This document shows positions 25,902-34,155 of a DNA stretch of 47,774 nt, piece after piece. The position numbers were made by a program, and so were the translations under genes. The stretch is from the NCBI GenBank assembly GCA_964624235.1, contig CAZUXY010000036.1, positions 1 to 47,774 of the forward strand. The letters run 5' to 3'. The stretch is from CAZUXY01 sp964624235 (GTDB lineage: Bacteria > Spirochaetota > UBA4802 > UBA5368). Within the stretch, counting starts at the first letter, position 1; each line of letters opens with the position of its first letter. The notes below the pieces were generated by a model. That model was given only the letters and a program-made list of their open reading frames with translations. It ran no database searches and was not told where the DNA came from.

Positions 25902-26225
25902 TCACACTAAAAAAGGTTCGTGTTTGATCCCGGGAGTCCCTTTTTTTATCCAGAACCTGAGAATGGGAGCGCTTTCACCCTCCTCTGACGTGATGGTTTC
26001 CATCTCCTCAACATGGATGATGGAGGATAGGGGGAATTCATAGACTGTTTTTGACTTGGAAAAAGGATCATCGGTTATAAGTACTCTTTTACTGTCGGTA
26101 GGATGCTTTTTGGGTGTCCCGGTGTAGGGTACATAGATTTCCCTGAAATCCGTTTCTTTATACTTTGCAATATCGAAATTCCTTGATATTTCCAGAAGCT
26201 TTTTAATATACTTTTTTTCTCCCAT
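25902..26225 (-). CDS. small conserved-looking protein of unknown function
   Basis: This 107-residue soluble protein has no signal or membrane segment. A helical start (about 20 residues) is followed by a mixed beta region with IYVPYTGTPKKHP, ITDDPFSKSKTVYEF, a Val-Glu-Glu-Met element and RFWIKKGTPGIKHEPFLV at the end. It resembles a group of roughly 100-residue proteins in anaerobes that databases sometimes label pyrophosphatase, but no pyrophosphatase motif is visible here, so I give it no function. It lies alone on the minus strand with AT-rich flanks. Confidence 0.7.
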   Translation of the reverse strand: MGEKKYIKKLLEISRNFDIAKYKETDFREIYVPYTGTPKKHPTDSKRVLITDDPFSKSKTVYEFPLSSIIHVEEMETITSEEGESAPILRFWIKKGTPGIKHEPFLV

Positions 26226-26541
26226 GGGCTACCTGCATGTATATATAAAAGTAGTTCTGATGTTTCTCTAATTTGCTAAGGGAACCTCTAATAATTAACA
26301 TAATTAGTAATACGTTCAACTCAACTACAGAATTTTTGAGGAGACATAATAGTAACAATCTAATTTTTAAAGGTTGCCTAAAGAAAGTTAAACAGCCTGT
26401 TATAGAAAAATCAAACAAATAAATTGTGCTACTCGTGGTATTTTTTATATACTTGACGGTATAATGGATTAACATTTTAACATCAAACGAATTCTATGAA
26501 AGCCGAATAAACGGAATCAAAACATTCCATTCCAGAATCAA
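26226..26541. other. 316-base AT-rich divergent intergenic region
   Basis: This region separates the small unknown gene from the AsmA-like gene. It has a TATAAT at 26460-26465 and a TTGACG at 26453-26458, too close together to form one promoter. It should hold divergent promoters. Frames present here are low-complexity and AT-driven, and none is accepted as a gene. Confidence 0.4.
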
Positions 26542-28839
26542 ATGAAAGAAAAAATCAAAAAACCTATGATCATAAAAGGCATCACGGGCCTTGTTATTAT
26601 CGTATCACTACTGGTAGGATACCGTATCTTTCTGAACCTGATTTTCCCCGAGAAAGAACTTAAAAATACCATGGTACTGGTGTTTAAAGAAAATTTTAAT
26701 AAAGCGGTGAAGTTTGAAGGCATGCGTTTGGATTTTTTCGGGAATCTAGTGGTGAAAAATTTCAACATGTCCGTTTCGAGCGATTTCAATGACAATATCA
26801 GCCTCATCAAAAGTAAAAAATTCATTATAAGCTTCAAGATTTCCGAACTGCTAAGGCGACAGACCCTTATCGACAGGGTTTCGTTCAGGGATACAGAGAT
26901 CACTGTTTTCAAGAAGTACGGTAAAAGTTATAAAGATTTCATCCATGAAATATTCCTTTCCGGAAAACCCTATTCGGGAATCCAATATATCAATAAGGAC
27001 GGACTCCTTATTTCGGTCAGCAACGGCAGGTTATATTATGTCGAGGTACTGCGTAATGACAGGCTGAAACTTGAAATCAGAAACTTTAGAGGAAAAGCAT
27101 TCTTTAACAACAGAAAAGTACACTATAAGATAGCCGGGAAACTGACATCATTTAAAAGCAGGGAGATCTCAAAGGGGAACCTGGAACTGAAAGGCGAGAT
27201 GGATGTTGATGATAAGGGAACTATCGTCTGTTCAAGAAATCAGGTTAACATTGAAAATCTTGATATTTCTTATTTCAATCCCTTCATCGAGGAATACGGG
27301 TACTCCAATATTCAGTTATTCGGCGGGATTTCCCTAAGGTCGAAAGTCGATTATCTGCAAAAGGATATCGGTTTGTCTGGAACGGTTGAGATGAACAACC
27401 TTAATGTATTAACGGCAAACCCGGAGGGCTCATATAATTTTGTTTCAAACGAAAATATGAGCGTAGATTTTATCGTTGAATTCCAGAACAATTTTGAAAG
27501 ACTGTTGCTGAGGAAACTTGTACTGCATGACAACAACTTCCGTCTGGATATCAATGGTATTCTCTGCTCAAGTCCTTATCGGAAGTATTTTGACATTTCG
27601 TTCACTACCAGCAGAATTGATCTCTCAGATCTGTCTGAAAACTTCTCACACACCAGGAATGTGCGTTACGGCGGCCGCTTGAAAGCACAGGGCAGATGTT
27701 TTTATGATTTTATCAGAAACGATGCTCTTCTTAATACGATAAAAATCGACCTTGAGGATTTTAATATTCAGGTCACTTCGGGAAAAAATAAAAAATATTT
27801 AATCAGGGATTTAAATGCAAAACTAACTCTGCATGATGCATTACTGAGGCTGGCCGTGTCGTGTAAAAAAAACAATTCTGATATGAGTATTACGGCAGAA
27901 AGCTATGTATCAAACCTTGACCCGTTGGTCTCCACATCGGTCTTTATCATTAAATCGGACATTATGCAAGCCGGCCTGATCGCGGGAATATGCGCAAAGG
28001 GTATAGACCGGCTTTTTGATGCGGCATATAAAGACCGCACGAGGGGTTATGAGGACATATTCTTCCTGGCAAAACCGCTTGGTAAGTTTATGAGCGCAAA
28101 TTACATTGAACTGGATTTACAGGTAAAAACAATCCCCCTGGTGCGCAACGCCATGTTGAGAAATCTGGTGATGAAAGCAGCACTGAAAGACGGCAATTTA
28201 AGGATGGATAAATTTTCTCTGGAAGGGTACGATGCCGGGTATACTTTTGATCTCAACGGCTATTTTAAAACCGACCATCCTCAATTGAATGTTAAAGGCG
28301 CCATGAACGGGTTTGATCTGAACCGTTTTTACAGAGATACCGGATATCCCGGTGAGGTGGAGGGTGTTTTAAATGCGGAAGGAGAATTCGAAGTCAACGG
28401 TTACCGTCTTTCACACCTGCTTGAATACGGAAAGGGGAATCTGGATGTCAGGCTCGGTACAGGTAAAATTATAAACACGCCTTTCCAGAGCTCACTTATT
28501 TCGTCGTTTAAAACCAGGACAGGTTCGGCGTATAGTCTAAAAAAAGTGGATTTCACTTCTGCCGCGATTACACTGAATCATCTGGGTGAAAATTTTTATA
28601 TAAGAAATTTCATGTTGAATGGAGATTCCATTTCTTTTAATTCTTACGGCACCTACAACTATTTCAAAGGACTGTCTGTTCCGATGCACATCCTCATCGA
28701 AAAAGAGGGAGAGGAGGTGACCGGTACGGGAAAAAAGACCGCCCTGCCTGCATTGTTAAAGGGCGGTCTGCTTGAGCCTTTACTGGTGCTCATGGGTGTA
28801 AAAGAACGTCCGGAGATATCAATCTTTAAAATCAATTAA
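26542..28839 (+). CDS. AsmA-like outer-membrane-biogenesis protein
   Basis: This is a 765-residue protein with a single N-terminal membrane anchor (about residues 10-34), followed by a long beta-rich extracytoplasmic body. The repeating short beta-strand pattern and the C-terminal region with GKGNLDVRLGTGKI, LISSFKTRTGS and a Gly-Asn-rich strand pair are typical of AsmA/YhdP-class proteins. Those bridge the envelope and help move phospholipid to the outer membrane. That supports a two-membrane cell. The gene is AT-richer than most in the window. The ribosome binding site is weak. Its last 21 bases overlap the end of the convergent cyclase gene, whose terminator lies inside this frame. Confidence 0.78.
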   Translation: MKEKIKKPMIIKGITGLVIIVSLLVGYRIFLNLIFPEKELKNTMVLVFKENFNKAVKFEGMRLDFFGNLVVKNFNMSVSSDFNDNISLIKSKKFIISFKISELLRRQTLIDRVSFRDTEITVFKKYGKSYKDFIHEIFLSGKPYSGIQYINKDGLLISVSNGRLYYVEVLRNDRLKLEIRNFRGKAFFNNRKVHYKIAGKLTSFKSREISKGNLELKGEMDVDDKGTIVCSRNQVNIENLDISYFNPFIEEYGYSNIQLFGGISLRSKVDYLQKDIGLSGTVEMNNLNVLTANPEGSYNFVSNENMSVDFIVEFQNNFERLLLRKLVLHDNNFRLDINGILCSSPYRKYFDISFTTSRIDLSDLSENFSHTRNVRYGGRLKAQGRCFYDFIRNDALLNTIKIDLEDFNIQVTSGKNKKYLIRDLNAKLTLHDALLRLAVSCKKNNSDMSITAESYVSNLDPLVSTSVFIIKSDIMQAGLIAGICAKGIDRLFDAAYKDRTRGYEDIFFLAKPLGKFMSANYIELDLQVKTIPLVRNAMLRNLVMKAALKDGNLRMDKFSLEGYDAGYTFDLNGYFKTDHPQLNVKGAMNGFDLNRFYRDTGYPGEVEGVLNAEGEFEVNGYRLSHLLEYGKGNLDVRLGTGKIINTPFQSSLISSFKTRTGSAYSLKKVDFTSAAITLNHLGENFYIRNFMLNGDSISFNSYGTYNYFKGLSVPMHILIEKEGEEVTGTGKKTALPALLKGGLLEPLLVLMGVKERPEISIFKIN
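28731..28769 (-). terminator. cyclase terminator embedded in the AsmA-like coding sequence
   Basis: A perfect 10-bp stem (AGACCGCCCT at 28736-28745 with AGGGCGGTCT at 28760-28769, 14-base loop) is followed on the minus strand by six T residues. It stands about 50 bases past the cyclase stop. On the plus strand there is no T-run, so it should act on cyclase transcripts only. Confidence 0.75.
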
Positions 28840-30822
28840 CTCATAGATTTTGACGGGGAGTTCTTTCCCCTTTACCCTGATGAGGTCGAGTTCCCTCGTT
28901 ATCACATGATCTTTGACGTACTCGTAGGTGTATTCACTGATGATAATGGTGGTCTTGTAAAACTTATTGGTGCCCTCCAGACGGGCGCCCAGGTTCACAT
29001 TGTCTCCCATAAGGGTGTAGTCCATACGAGATGATGAACCCATATTGCCTACGACCATGTCCCCGGTGTTGAGTCCTATGCCGATATGAAGTTCCGGTTT
29101 CCCCTCCGCAATCCATTTAACGTTAAGTTCGTTGAGCACCCTTATCATGTCGACCGCCGCTTTGCAGGCTTTCAGTGCGTGGTCATCCTGGGGGATGGGA
29201 GCTCCCCAGAACGCCATTATTTCGTCACCGACATATTTATCGAGCGTTCCGTCATGCTGAAAAACGATTCCGGTCATGGCTTCAAGATATTCATTTATGT
29301 GTTCCACCATGGCTTCCGGGGTCATTCTTTCGGATATAGACGTGAATCCGCGTATGTCCGAGAAGAGAACGGTAAGTATCTTTTTCTCGCCTCCAAGCTT
29401 GAGCTTGTCCGGGTCTTTCAATAGCTCGTCCACCACCGACTTGGATACAAACTTGGAAAAGGTCTGGCGTATATAGCGTTTTTCGCGCTGCTCGGTCAGT
29501 AAGCGGTAAACAGTGATGAGCGTGAAAGTCGCACCGATTTGTATTATGGGTGTTGCGAATATGAAGATAATGTTCATTGTATCAAACAGCACATATGAGA
29601 GGCCCACATAAGAAACGGTAAAGACAGCCGTGAAGACCAGAGATGCCACAATAGAAAGTTTCGGAAGGAGAAAACCCATAATGAGTGCTATCAGCAGCAG
29701 CACCAGGATGTTCTGGAACTGTGAGAAGTTGATGATGAAGTCCTGATTCAGAATGGTGTTCAATGCGTTGGCGTGGTGTTCTATTCCGAACAGATCGCCG
29801 TAAGGGGACTTGTGAATATCGGTCGATATCCCGGTGACCGAGTAAGCGGCCACCAGCAGTATTTTACCTTCCAGGGATTTATTCGTGATAGATCCTTCAT
29901 TGACAAAATAGTAGTAAGGATAGTGCTGGAAACTGCCGGGCCCTCCTATAAAGTTTATAAACATGAACCCGTCCGCGTCGATGGGAATGATAAGCTGACG
30001 TTCCTTGTTGGGCCTGGCCATTTTCTCGGCGGGAAGGTTTTTAAGCTTCACATGCCTGCCCATTTTGATTTCAACATCTTTCGCACCTATGCCGAAGTAG
30101 TGCATCACGATGGCCAGGTCGATTGAAGGATAATAATAGCCTTTGTGCTTGATGACCACAGGAAGCTTACGGTTAATGCTGTCGGGATCAGGCCGGATAT
30201 TTGCGTACCCTATGCCTTTGGCGGCCCTGGAAAGTTTCGGTGTGGGTGGGACGGCTTCTTCGGCCCACTCATAGCTCTTGTCATTCGGATCGGCAGGCCA
30301 TCGCAGACGACTCATTATCTCAAGACGGTCTTTAATATCTGAGTATTTTACGTCGACTTCCTGAGTTTCGAAAGGAAAATCGAGAAATACAGTCCGGGCG
30401 TTTTGTATCGCTCTGGCCAGTTCATCTTCATGTTTTTTATGATCGAGAAACATGATATCGAAAAATATCGCTTTAGGATTGCTAGTTCCAACGTAATTGG
30501 TAAACTTTGCGTGGATATTCCACGGGAACGGCCACGGTATGTTCTTGTCGGTAAACTCCCGTATCGTGCTCTCGTCTATACCAAGAATAACAATATCGTC
30601 CCTGGAACGGGGGTTTTTTTTGGTAATTTTTACTCCCTCCTGGAGTTTTCTTGCTTTCTCGGACGGGTCCCTTAAAAAGAACTTGAAATTGATTGAACCG
30701 TTTTCCATCCCGTCAAGTAGCCTGGTCATGGAATAAAAAAATGAAAGCATTACAAACACTAAAATGGATACTATAATAGCAAGTATATACCCCTTATGGG
30801 CCTTGAATAATCCCTTGTCCAT
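28819..30822 (-). CDS. CHASE2-domain class III adenylate/guanylate cyclase
   Basis: This is a 667-residue membrane signalling protein. A first helix (residues 11-30) is followed by a CHASE2 sensor outside the membrane (about 40-350), including ILGIDESTIREF and PKAIFFDIMFLD. Three helices come next (about 365-450), then a cytosolic class III cyclase domain. Catalytic residues are intact: metal aspartates in LFSDIRGFTS and VGDEIMAFWG, the purine-selecting Lys in LDKYVGD, the Asp in MDYTLMGD and the Asn-Arg pair in NLGARLE. It should make cAMP in response to an envelope signal. Such proteins are plentiful in spirochaetes. It has its own promoter and terminator. Confidence 0.93.
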   Translation of the reverse strand: MDKGLFKAHKGYILAIIVSILVFVMLSFFYSMTRLLDGMENGSINFKFFLRDPSEKARKLQEGVKITKKNPRSRDDIVILGIDESTIREFTDKNIPWPFPWNIHAKFTNYVGTSNPKAIFFDIMFLDHKKHEDELARAIQNARTVFLDFPFETQEVDVKYSDIKDRLEIMSRLRWPADPNDKSYEWAEEAVPPTPKLSRAAKGIGYANIRPDPDSINRKLPVVIKHKGYYYPSIDLAIVMHYFGIGAKDVEIKMGRHVKLKNLPAEKMARPNKERQLIIPIDADGFMFINFIGGPGSFQHYPYYYFVNEGSITNKSLEGKILLVAAYSVTGISTDIHKSPYGDLFGIEHHANALNTILNQDFIINFSQFQNILVLLLIALIMGFLLPKLSIVASLVFTAVFTVSYVGLSYVLFDTMNIIFIFATPIIQIGATFTLITVYRLLTEQREKRYIRQTFSKFVSKSVVDELLKDPDKLKLGGEKKILTVLFSDIRGFTSISERMTPEAMVEHINEYLEAMTGIVFQHDGTLDKYVGDEIMAFWGAPIPQDDHALKACKAAVDMIRVLNELNVKWIAEGKPELHIGIGLNTGDMVVGNMGSSSRMDYTLMGDNVNLGARLEGTNKFYKTTIIISEYTYEYVKDHVITRELDLIRVKGKELPVKIYELIDFKD

Positions 30823-30920
30823 ACTGATCCTCTCAGGTGGAATGTATTTAAAGCGGTGATAAATTCACAAAGTATATCTGTAAAACAACCGGCGAAAAGG
30901 AGCCCTCGGAAACATGGTGA

Positions 30921-30949
30921 ATTATGATAAGCCGCGTTGCCTTTTTCAA
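30921..30949 (-). promoter_or_regulatory. promoter of the CHASE2 cyclase gene
   Basis: On the minus strand TTGAAA (30949-30944) and CATAAT (30926-30921) are separated by exactly 17 bases; each box differs by one base from consensus. The start should fall near 30914, giving a leader of about 90 bases. Confidence 0.65.
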
Positions 30950-31034
30950 GTATTTTATTTGTTGAAGTTATTGACAAAATATTTTTTAAATTTAGGTCAT
31001 TCTAAGATATAAAGTTCTTCTATATTAAGAATAA

Positions 31035-31060
31035 GTGAAGGTTTATAATTCAACCTTCAC
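31035..31060 (+). repeat. 9-bp inverted repeat around a TATAAT box, argS leader
   Basis: GTGAAGGTT (31035-31043) and AACCTTCAC (31052-31060) are perfect complements with an 8-base loop that contains TATAAT (31044-31049). It could be an operator over a -10 box or an RNA hairpin. There is no T-run, so it is not a terminator. Confidence 0.5.
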
Positions 31061-31249
31061 AATGAAGTAACTGAAACCTTCAGGGCACATGGTTAGACAT
31101 AAGGTATTATGAAGGAAAGGAAGTTGAATGAACCGGGATCTCGCCTTGTTAAAATGGGCATACCCTGAAGGTGAGGCCGGTTGAAAAGAAACAATGAAAT
31201 TCGATTTGGATGATTTTTGTGCACACATTTATTTGCCAGAGGAGTCCGC

Positions 31250-32917
31250 GTGATACTTAAAGATAAGATTGCTGAAATACTTGAACAGGCATATCGCGAG
31301 GCCGTAAAAAATGGGCGGCTTGACATGGGGGATAATCCGCCCATAAAAATCGAATATCCACGGGAAGAGAAATTCGGTGACTACTCAACGCCTTTCTGTC
31401 TTGAAGCGGCGCGAATACTGAAAAAATCCCCGCTGGATATCGGTGAAATCATTAAGAACCACATAACTGAATCTGACGTAATCGGTGAGGTGAATGTAGT
31501 CAGACCCGGATTCATCAACCTGTTTGTTTCATTGAAATTTCTATATGCCAACCTGAAAACAATTTTACGTGAGCGGAATGATTACGGCAGGTCGGTGAAA
31601 GAGAAACCATTACGGGTCAACATCGAATTCGTTTCGGCCAATCCCACCGGACCGTTAAACATAGTTTCGGCAAGAGCGGCCGCAATCGGTGATACCCTGG
31701 CCAACCTCCTGGAAGCGAGCGGAAACCAGGTCGATCGTGAATTCTATGTTAATGATTACGGAAACCAGGTATATCTGCTGGGATTGTCGGTGATGAGCAG
31801 GCTCAACGAGATCAAAGGAATTATTAATGATTTCCCTGAAAACGGATATCATGGGGAATATGTCCGCGAAATCGCCCGACATATTCATGAGAATCATCCG
31901 GATGAAATCACTGAACTTACGGATGAGGAATCGCGAATAAATTATATAACCGTAAAAGCTGTGGAATACAATATACACACTCAGAAGAAGGACCTGGAAA
32001 GGTTCAATGTCAAGTTTAAAACCTGGTTCAGCGAACGCACGCTCCATGAGAATGGAAACGTCGAGAGTACCTTTCGTCTTTTTGAAAAACTCGGGGTGAT
32101 TTATGATGATAACGGGAAAAAGGTCTTCAAATCAACCGACTATGGCGACGATAAAGACAGGGTTGTCATCAGGGAAGACGGAAGACCGACATATCTCCTG
32201 GCCGACATAGCTTATCATAAAAACAAAATGGATCGGAACTACGGACTCATTATCGATATCTGGGGACCCGATCATCACGGTTACATCAACCGGTTGCAGG
32301 GCGCGATGAAGGCCATGGGCTGCCCGGAGGGATCATTTAAAATACTAATCTCCCAGCAGGTCAATCTGGTAATGGAAGGTGAAATGGTAAAAATGTCCAA
32401 ACGGCTGGGAAATTTCTCAACCATGAGCGAACTGCTCGATGAGATCGGTGTTGATGTTGCCCGTTACTTTTTCCTTATGAGGTCAATAGACAGCCACCTT
32501 GACTTTGACCTTGTGCTTGCCAAAAAGGAAAGCTCTGAGAATCCAGTATTTTATCTGCAATATGCGCATGCCAGAATATGTTCGATATTCCGAGAAAGGG
32601 AGAAAAGGGAAATCCCCTATGATCCCGACAAGTCAGGCATGGAGTATCTGGATAACACCGAGGCTGTGGCGTTACTGAAACTCCTTGCGCGTTTTCCTGA
32701 AGAGATATCCGATGCCGCCACGGCCTTTGAACCCCATCGGATGACAAATTACCTGCTCAGGCTCGCACAGTCCTATCACAGGTTTTATACCGAACATCGG
32801 GTTTTATCAGAGGACCGGATACAGACTAATACCTATCTGTCGCTCTGCGATGCGGTCAGGATCGTGTTGAAAAACGGGCTGGCCTTGCTGGGCGTATCGG
32901 CTCCTGAAAGGATGTGA
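31250..32917 (+). CDS. argS: arginyl-tRNA synthetase with altered HIGH motif
   Basis: This is a class I synthetase of 555 residues that charges tRNA-Arg. The N-terminal additional domain (about residues 1-115) ends near RPGFINLFV. The catalytic segment NPTGPL is intact, but the following HIGH-type motif (HVGH in most relatives) reads NIVS (31658-31669, about residues 137-140). The KMSKS-type loop is VKMSKRLGNFST. The anticodon-binding DALR domain follows and ends in LLGVSAPERM, as expected. The GTG at 31250 is chosen because AGAGGAG lies five bases upstream. It overlaps or abuts cinA and heads a long plus-strand gene array. Confidence 0.93.
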   Translation: MILKDKIAEILEQAYREAVKNGRLDMGDNPPIKIEYPREEKFGDYSTPFCLEAARILKKSPLDIGEIIKNHITESDVIGEVNVVRPGFINLFVSLKFLYANLKTILRERNDYGRSVKEKPLRVNIEFVSANPTGPLNIVSARAAAIGDTLANLLEASGNQVDREFYVNDYGNQVYLLGLSVMSRLNEIKGIINDFPENGYHGEYVREIARHIHENHPDEITELTDEESRINYITVKAVEYNIHTQKKDLERFNVKFKTWFSERTLHENGNVESTFRLFEKLGVIYDDNGKKVFKSTDYGDDKDRVVIREDGRPTYLLADIAYHKNKMDRNYGLIIDIWGPDHHGYINRLQGAMKAMGCPEGSFKILISQQVNLVMEGEMVKMSKRLGNFSTMSELLDEIGVDVARYFFLMRSIDSHLDFDLVLAKKESSENPVFYLQYAHARICSIFREREKREIPYDPDKSGMEYLDNTEAVALLKLLARFPEEISDAATAFEPHRMTNYLLRLAQSYHRFYTEHRVLSEDRIQTNTYLSLCDAVRIVLKNGLALLGVSAPERM

Positions 32918-32919
32918 CG

Positions 32920-34155
32920 ATGAAAAGTGTCGCTCTTGTCGCAACCGGAAGTGAACTGGTGTACGGCAGCGTTGAGGACCGTAATAATTCGTTTCTTAGC
33001 CGGGAACTGTTTAAAACCGGATTCCGGGTGATTTTGCACATGTCGGTAGGCGACGATATCGATGAACTGAAAAAGGCTTTCGTGTACGCCGCTGAAAACG
33101 CTGATATAGTTGTTATTACCGGTGGGCTGGGTCCTACAGACGATGATTATACCACCGGGGTGCTGAGAAGCATCTACGGCTTCCATCTCGTCATTGATCA
33201 AGCCGGCAGGAGGAGAATTGAAGAATTCTTTAAGACGATCAACCGGGAACTCGTGGAAGGCGACCTGAAAATGGTGACCGTACCGGAAAACGCGCATCTT
33301 TTCATGAATGACCTTGGACTTGCGACCGGGTTCTGTCTGGAAAAAGACGGTAAAATAATAATCGTGATGCCCGGCGTTCCCCGCGAAATGCAGTACATGT
33401 TTGAAAAACACGTCGTCCCTTTTCTTCATGCAAGGTTTTTACGGGAACAGTACAGATCTGTTGAATTAAAGATAGCCATGAAGAGGGAAGCCGAGGTGAA
33501 TCTGCTGGTAAAACAGTTTCGCGTAGACCTGGAGAACATGGTATGGGGCATTACCACCAGTCCCGGACTGAACACACTGGTCTTTGTTCAGAAAGAGGGA
33601 TTCGAATTTCGAGAAGATGAAATCCTGTCTGAGGCATCAAGGGTGTTCGGAAATTCTCTTCTGCCCCACGGTGCCGTCAACCTGGAGTCGGAAGTAGTGA
33701 GACTGCTTGATCAGACGGGTTTCAGCCTTGCCGTGGCAGAGTCATGCACCGGGGGACTTCTGGCGAAGAAGATCACCGATATACCGGGTTCGTCAAAAGT
33801 TTTTGCGGGCGGTGTGGTTGCGTACGGCAACGAATCCAAAAAGAATTTACTGGCGGTGCCGACGGAAATACTTGAAACTCACGGGGCGGTGAGTGAGGAA
33901 ACGGCACGGGCTATGGTGCTGGGGGCACACGCAAAGTTTGCAACTGATGTGGCGGTATCCATCACCGGGATTGCAGGACCGGGCGGAGGAACGGACGAAA
34001 AACCGATCGGAACGGTATGTTTCGGCGTGTGTCTGCATGACTTTATCGAAACCTTCAGCAGAAGGATCATCGGCGACAGGGAAAGAATCCGTCTGGTCTC
34101 GACCCAGTACACCCTGGAAAGACTCAGACAGCTATTAATGGAATGCGAAAAATAA
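32920..34155 (+). CDS. cinA: CinA-like protein (competence/damage-inducible, NMN amidohydrolase domain)
   Basis: This is a 411-residue two-domain protein. The N-terminal COG1058 (MoaB-like) domain shows ATGSELVYG, ITGGLGPTDDD and VMPGVPREM. The C-terminal PncC domain has AESCTGGLLAKKITDIPGSS, GGVVAYGNESK and SITGIAGPGGGTDEKPIG, linked to nicotinamide mononucleotide deamidation in NAD salvage. ATG 32920 with AAAGGA upstream is preferred; a GTG at 32914 overlaps the argS stop. Its end overlaps the TPR gene. The family length is about 410, so the gene is intact. Confidence 0.94.
   Translation: MKSVALVATGSELVYGSVEDRNNSFLSRELFKTGFRVILHMSVGDDIDELKKAFVYAAENADIVVITGGLGPTDDDYTTGVLRSIYGFHLVIDQAGRRRIEEFFKTINRELVEGDLKMVTVPENAHLFMNDLGLATGFCLEKDGKIIIVMPGVPREMQYMFEKHVVPFLHARFLREQYRSVELKIAMKREAEVNLLVKQFRVDLENMVWGITTSPGLNTLVFVQKEGFEFREDEILSEASRVFGNSLLPHGAVNLESEVVRLLDQTGFSLAVAESCTGGLLAKKITDIPGSSKVFAGGVVAYGNESKKNLLAVPTEILETHGAVSEETARAMVLGAHAKFATDVAVSITGIAGPGGGTDEKPIGTVCFGVCLHDFIETFSRRIIGDRERIRLVSTQYTLERLRQLLMECEK

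Larger units (their letters stand above)
30823..31249. other. 427-base intergenic region with the cyclase promoter and argS leader
   Basis: The region is divergent. The cyclase promoter is at 30921-30949. A TTGACA at 30971-30976 points toward argS but has no good -10 at normal spacing. The perfect inverted repeat at 31035-31060 and further GAAGGT/ACCTTC half sites at 31074-31081 and 31165-31172 lie in the presumed argS leader of about 200 bases. No T-box or known riboswitch was recognised. Confidence 0.5.

Noticed and set aside
26203..26475. 90-residue minus-strand frame upstream of the small unknown gene
   Set aside because: It is low-complexity and AT-driven, overlaps the start region of the real gene in a different phase, and has no ribosome binding site.
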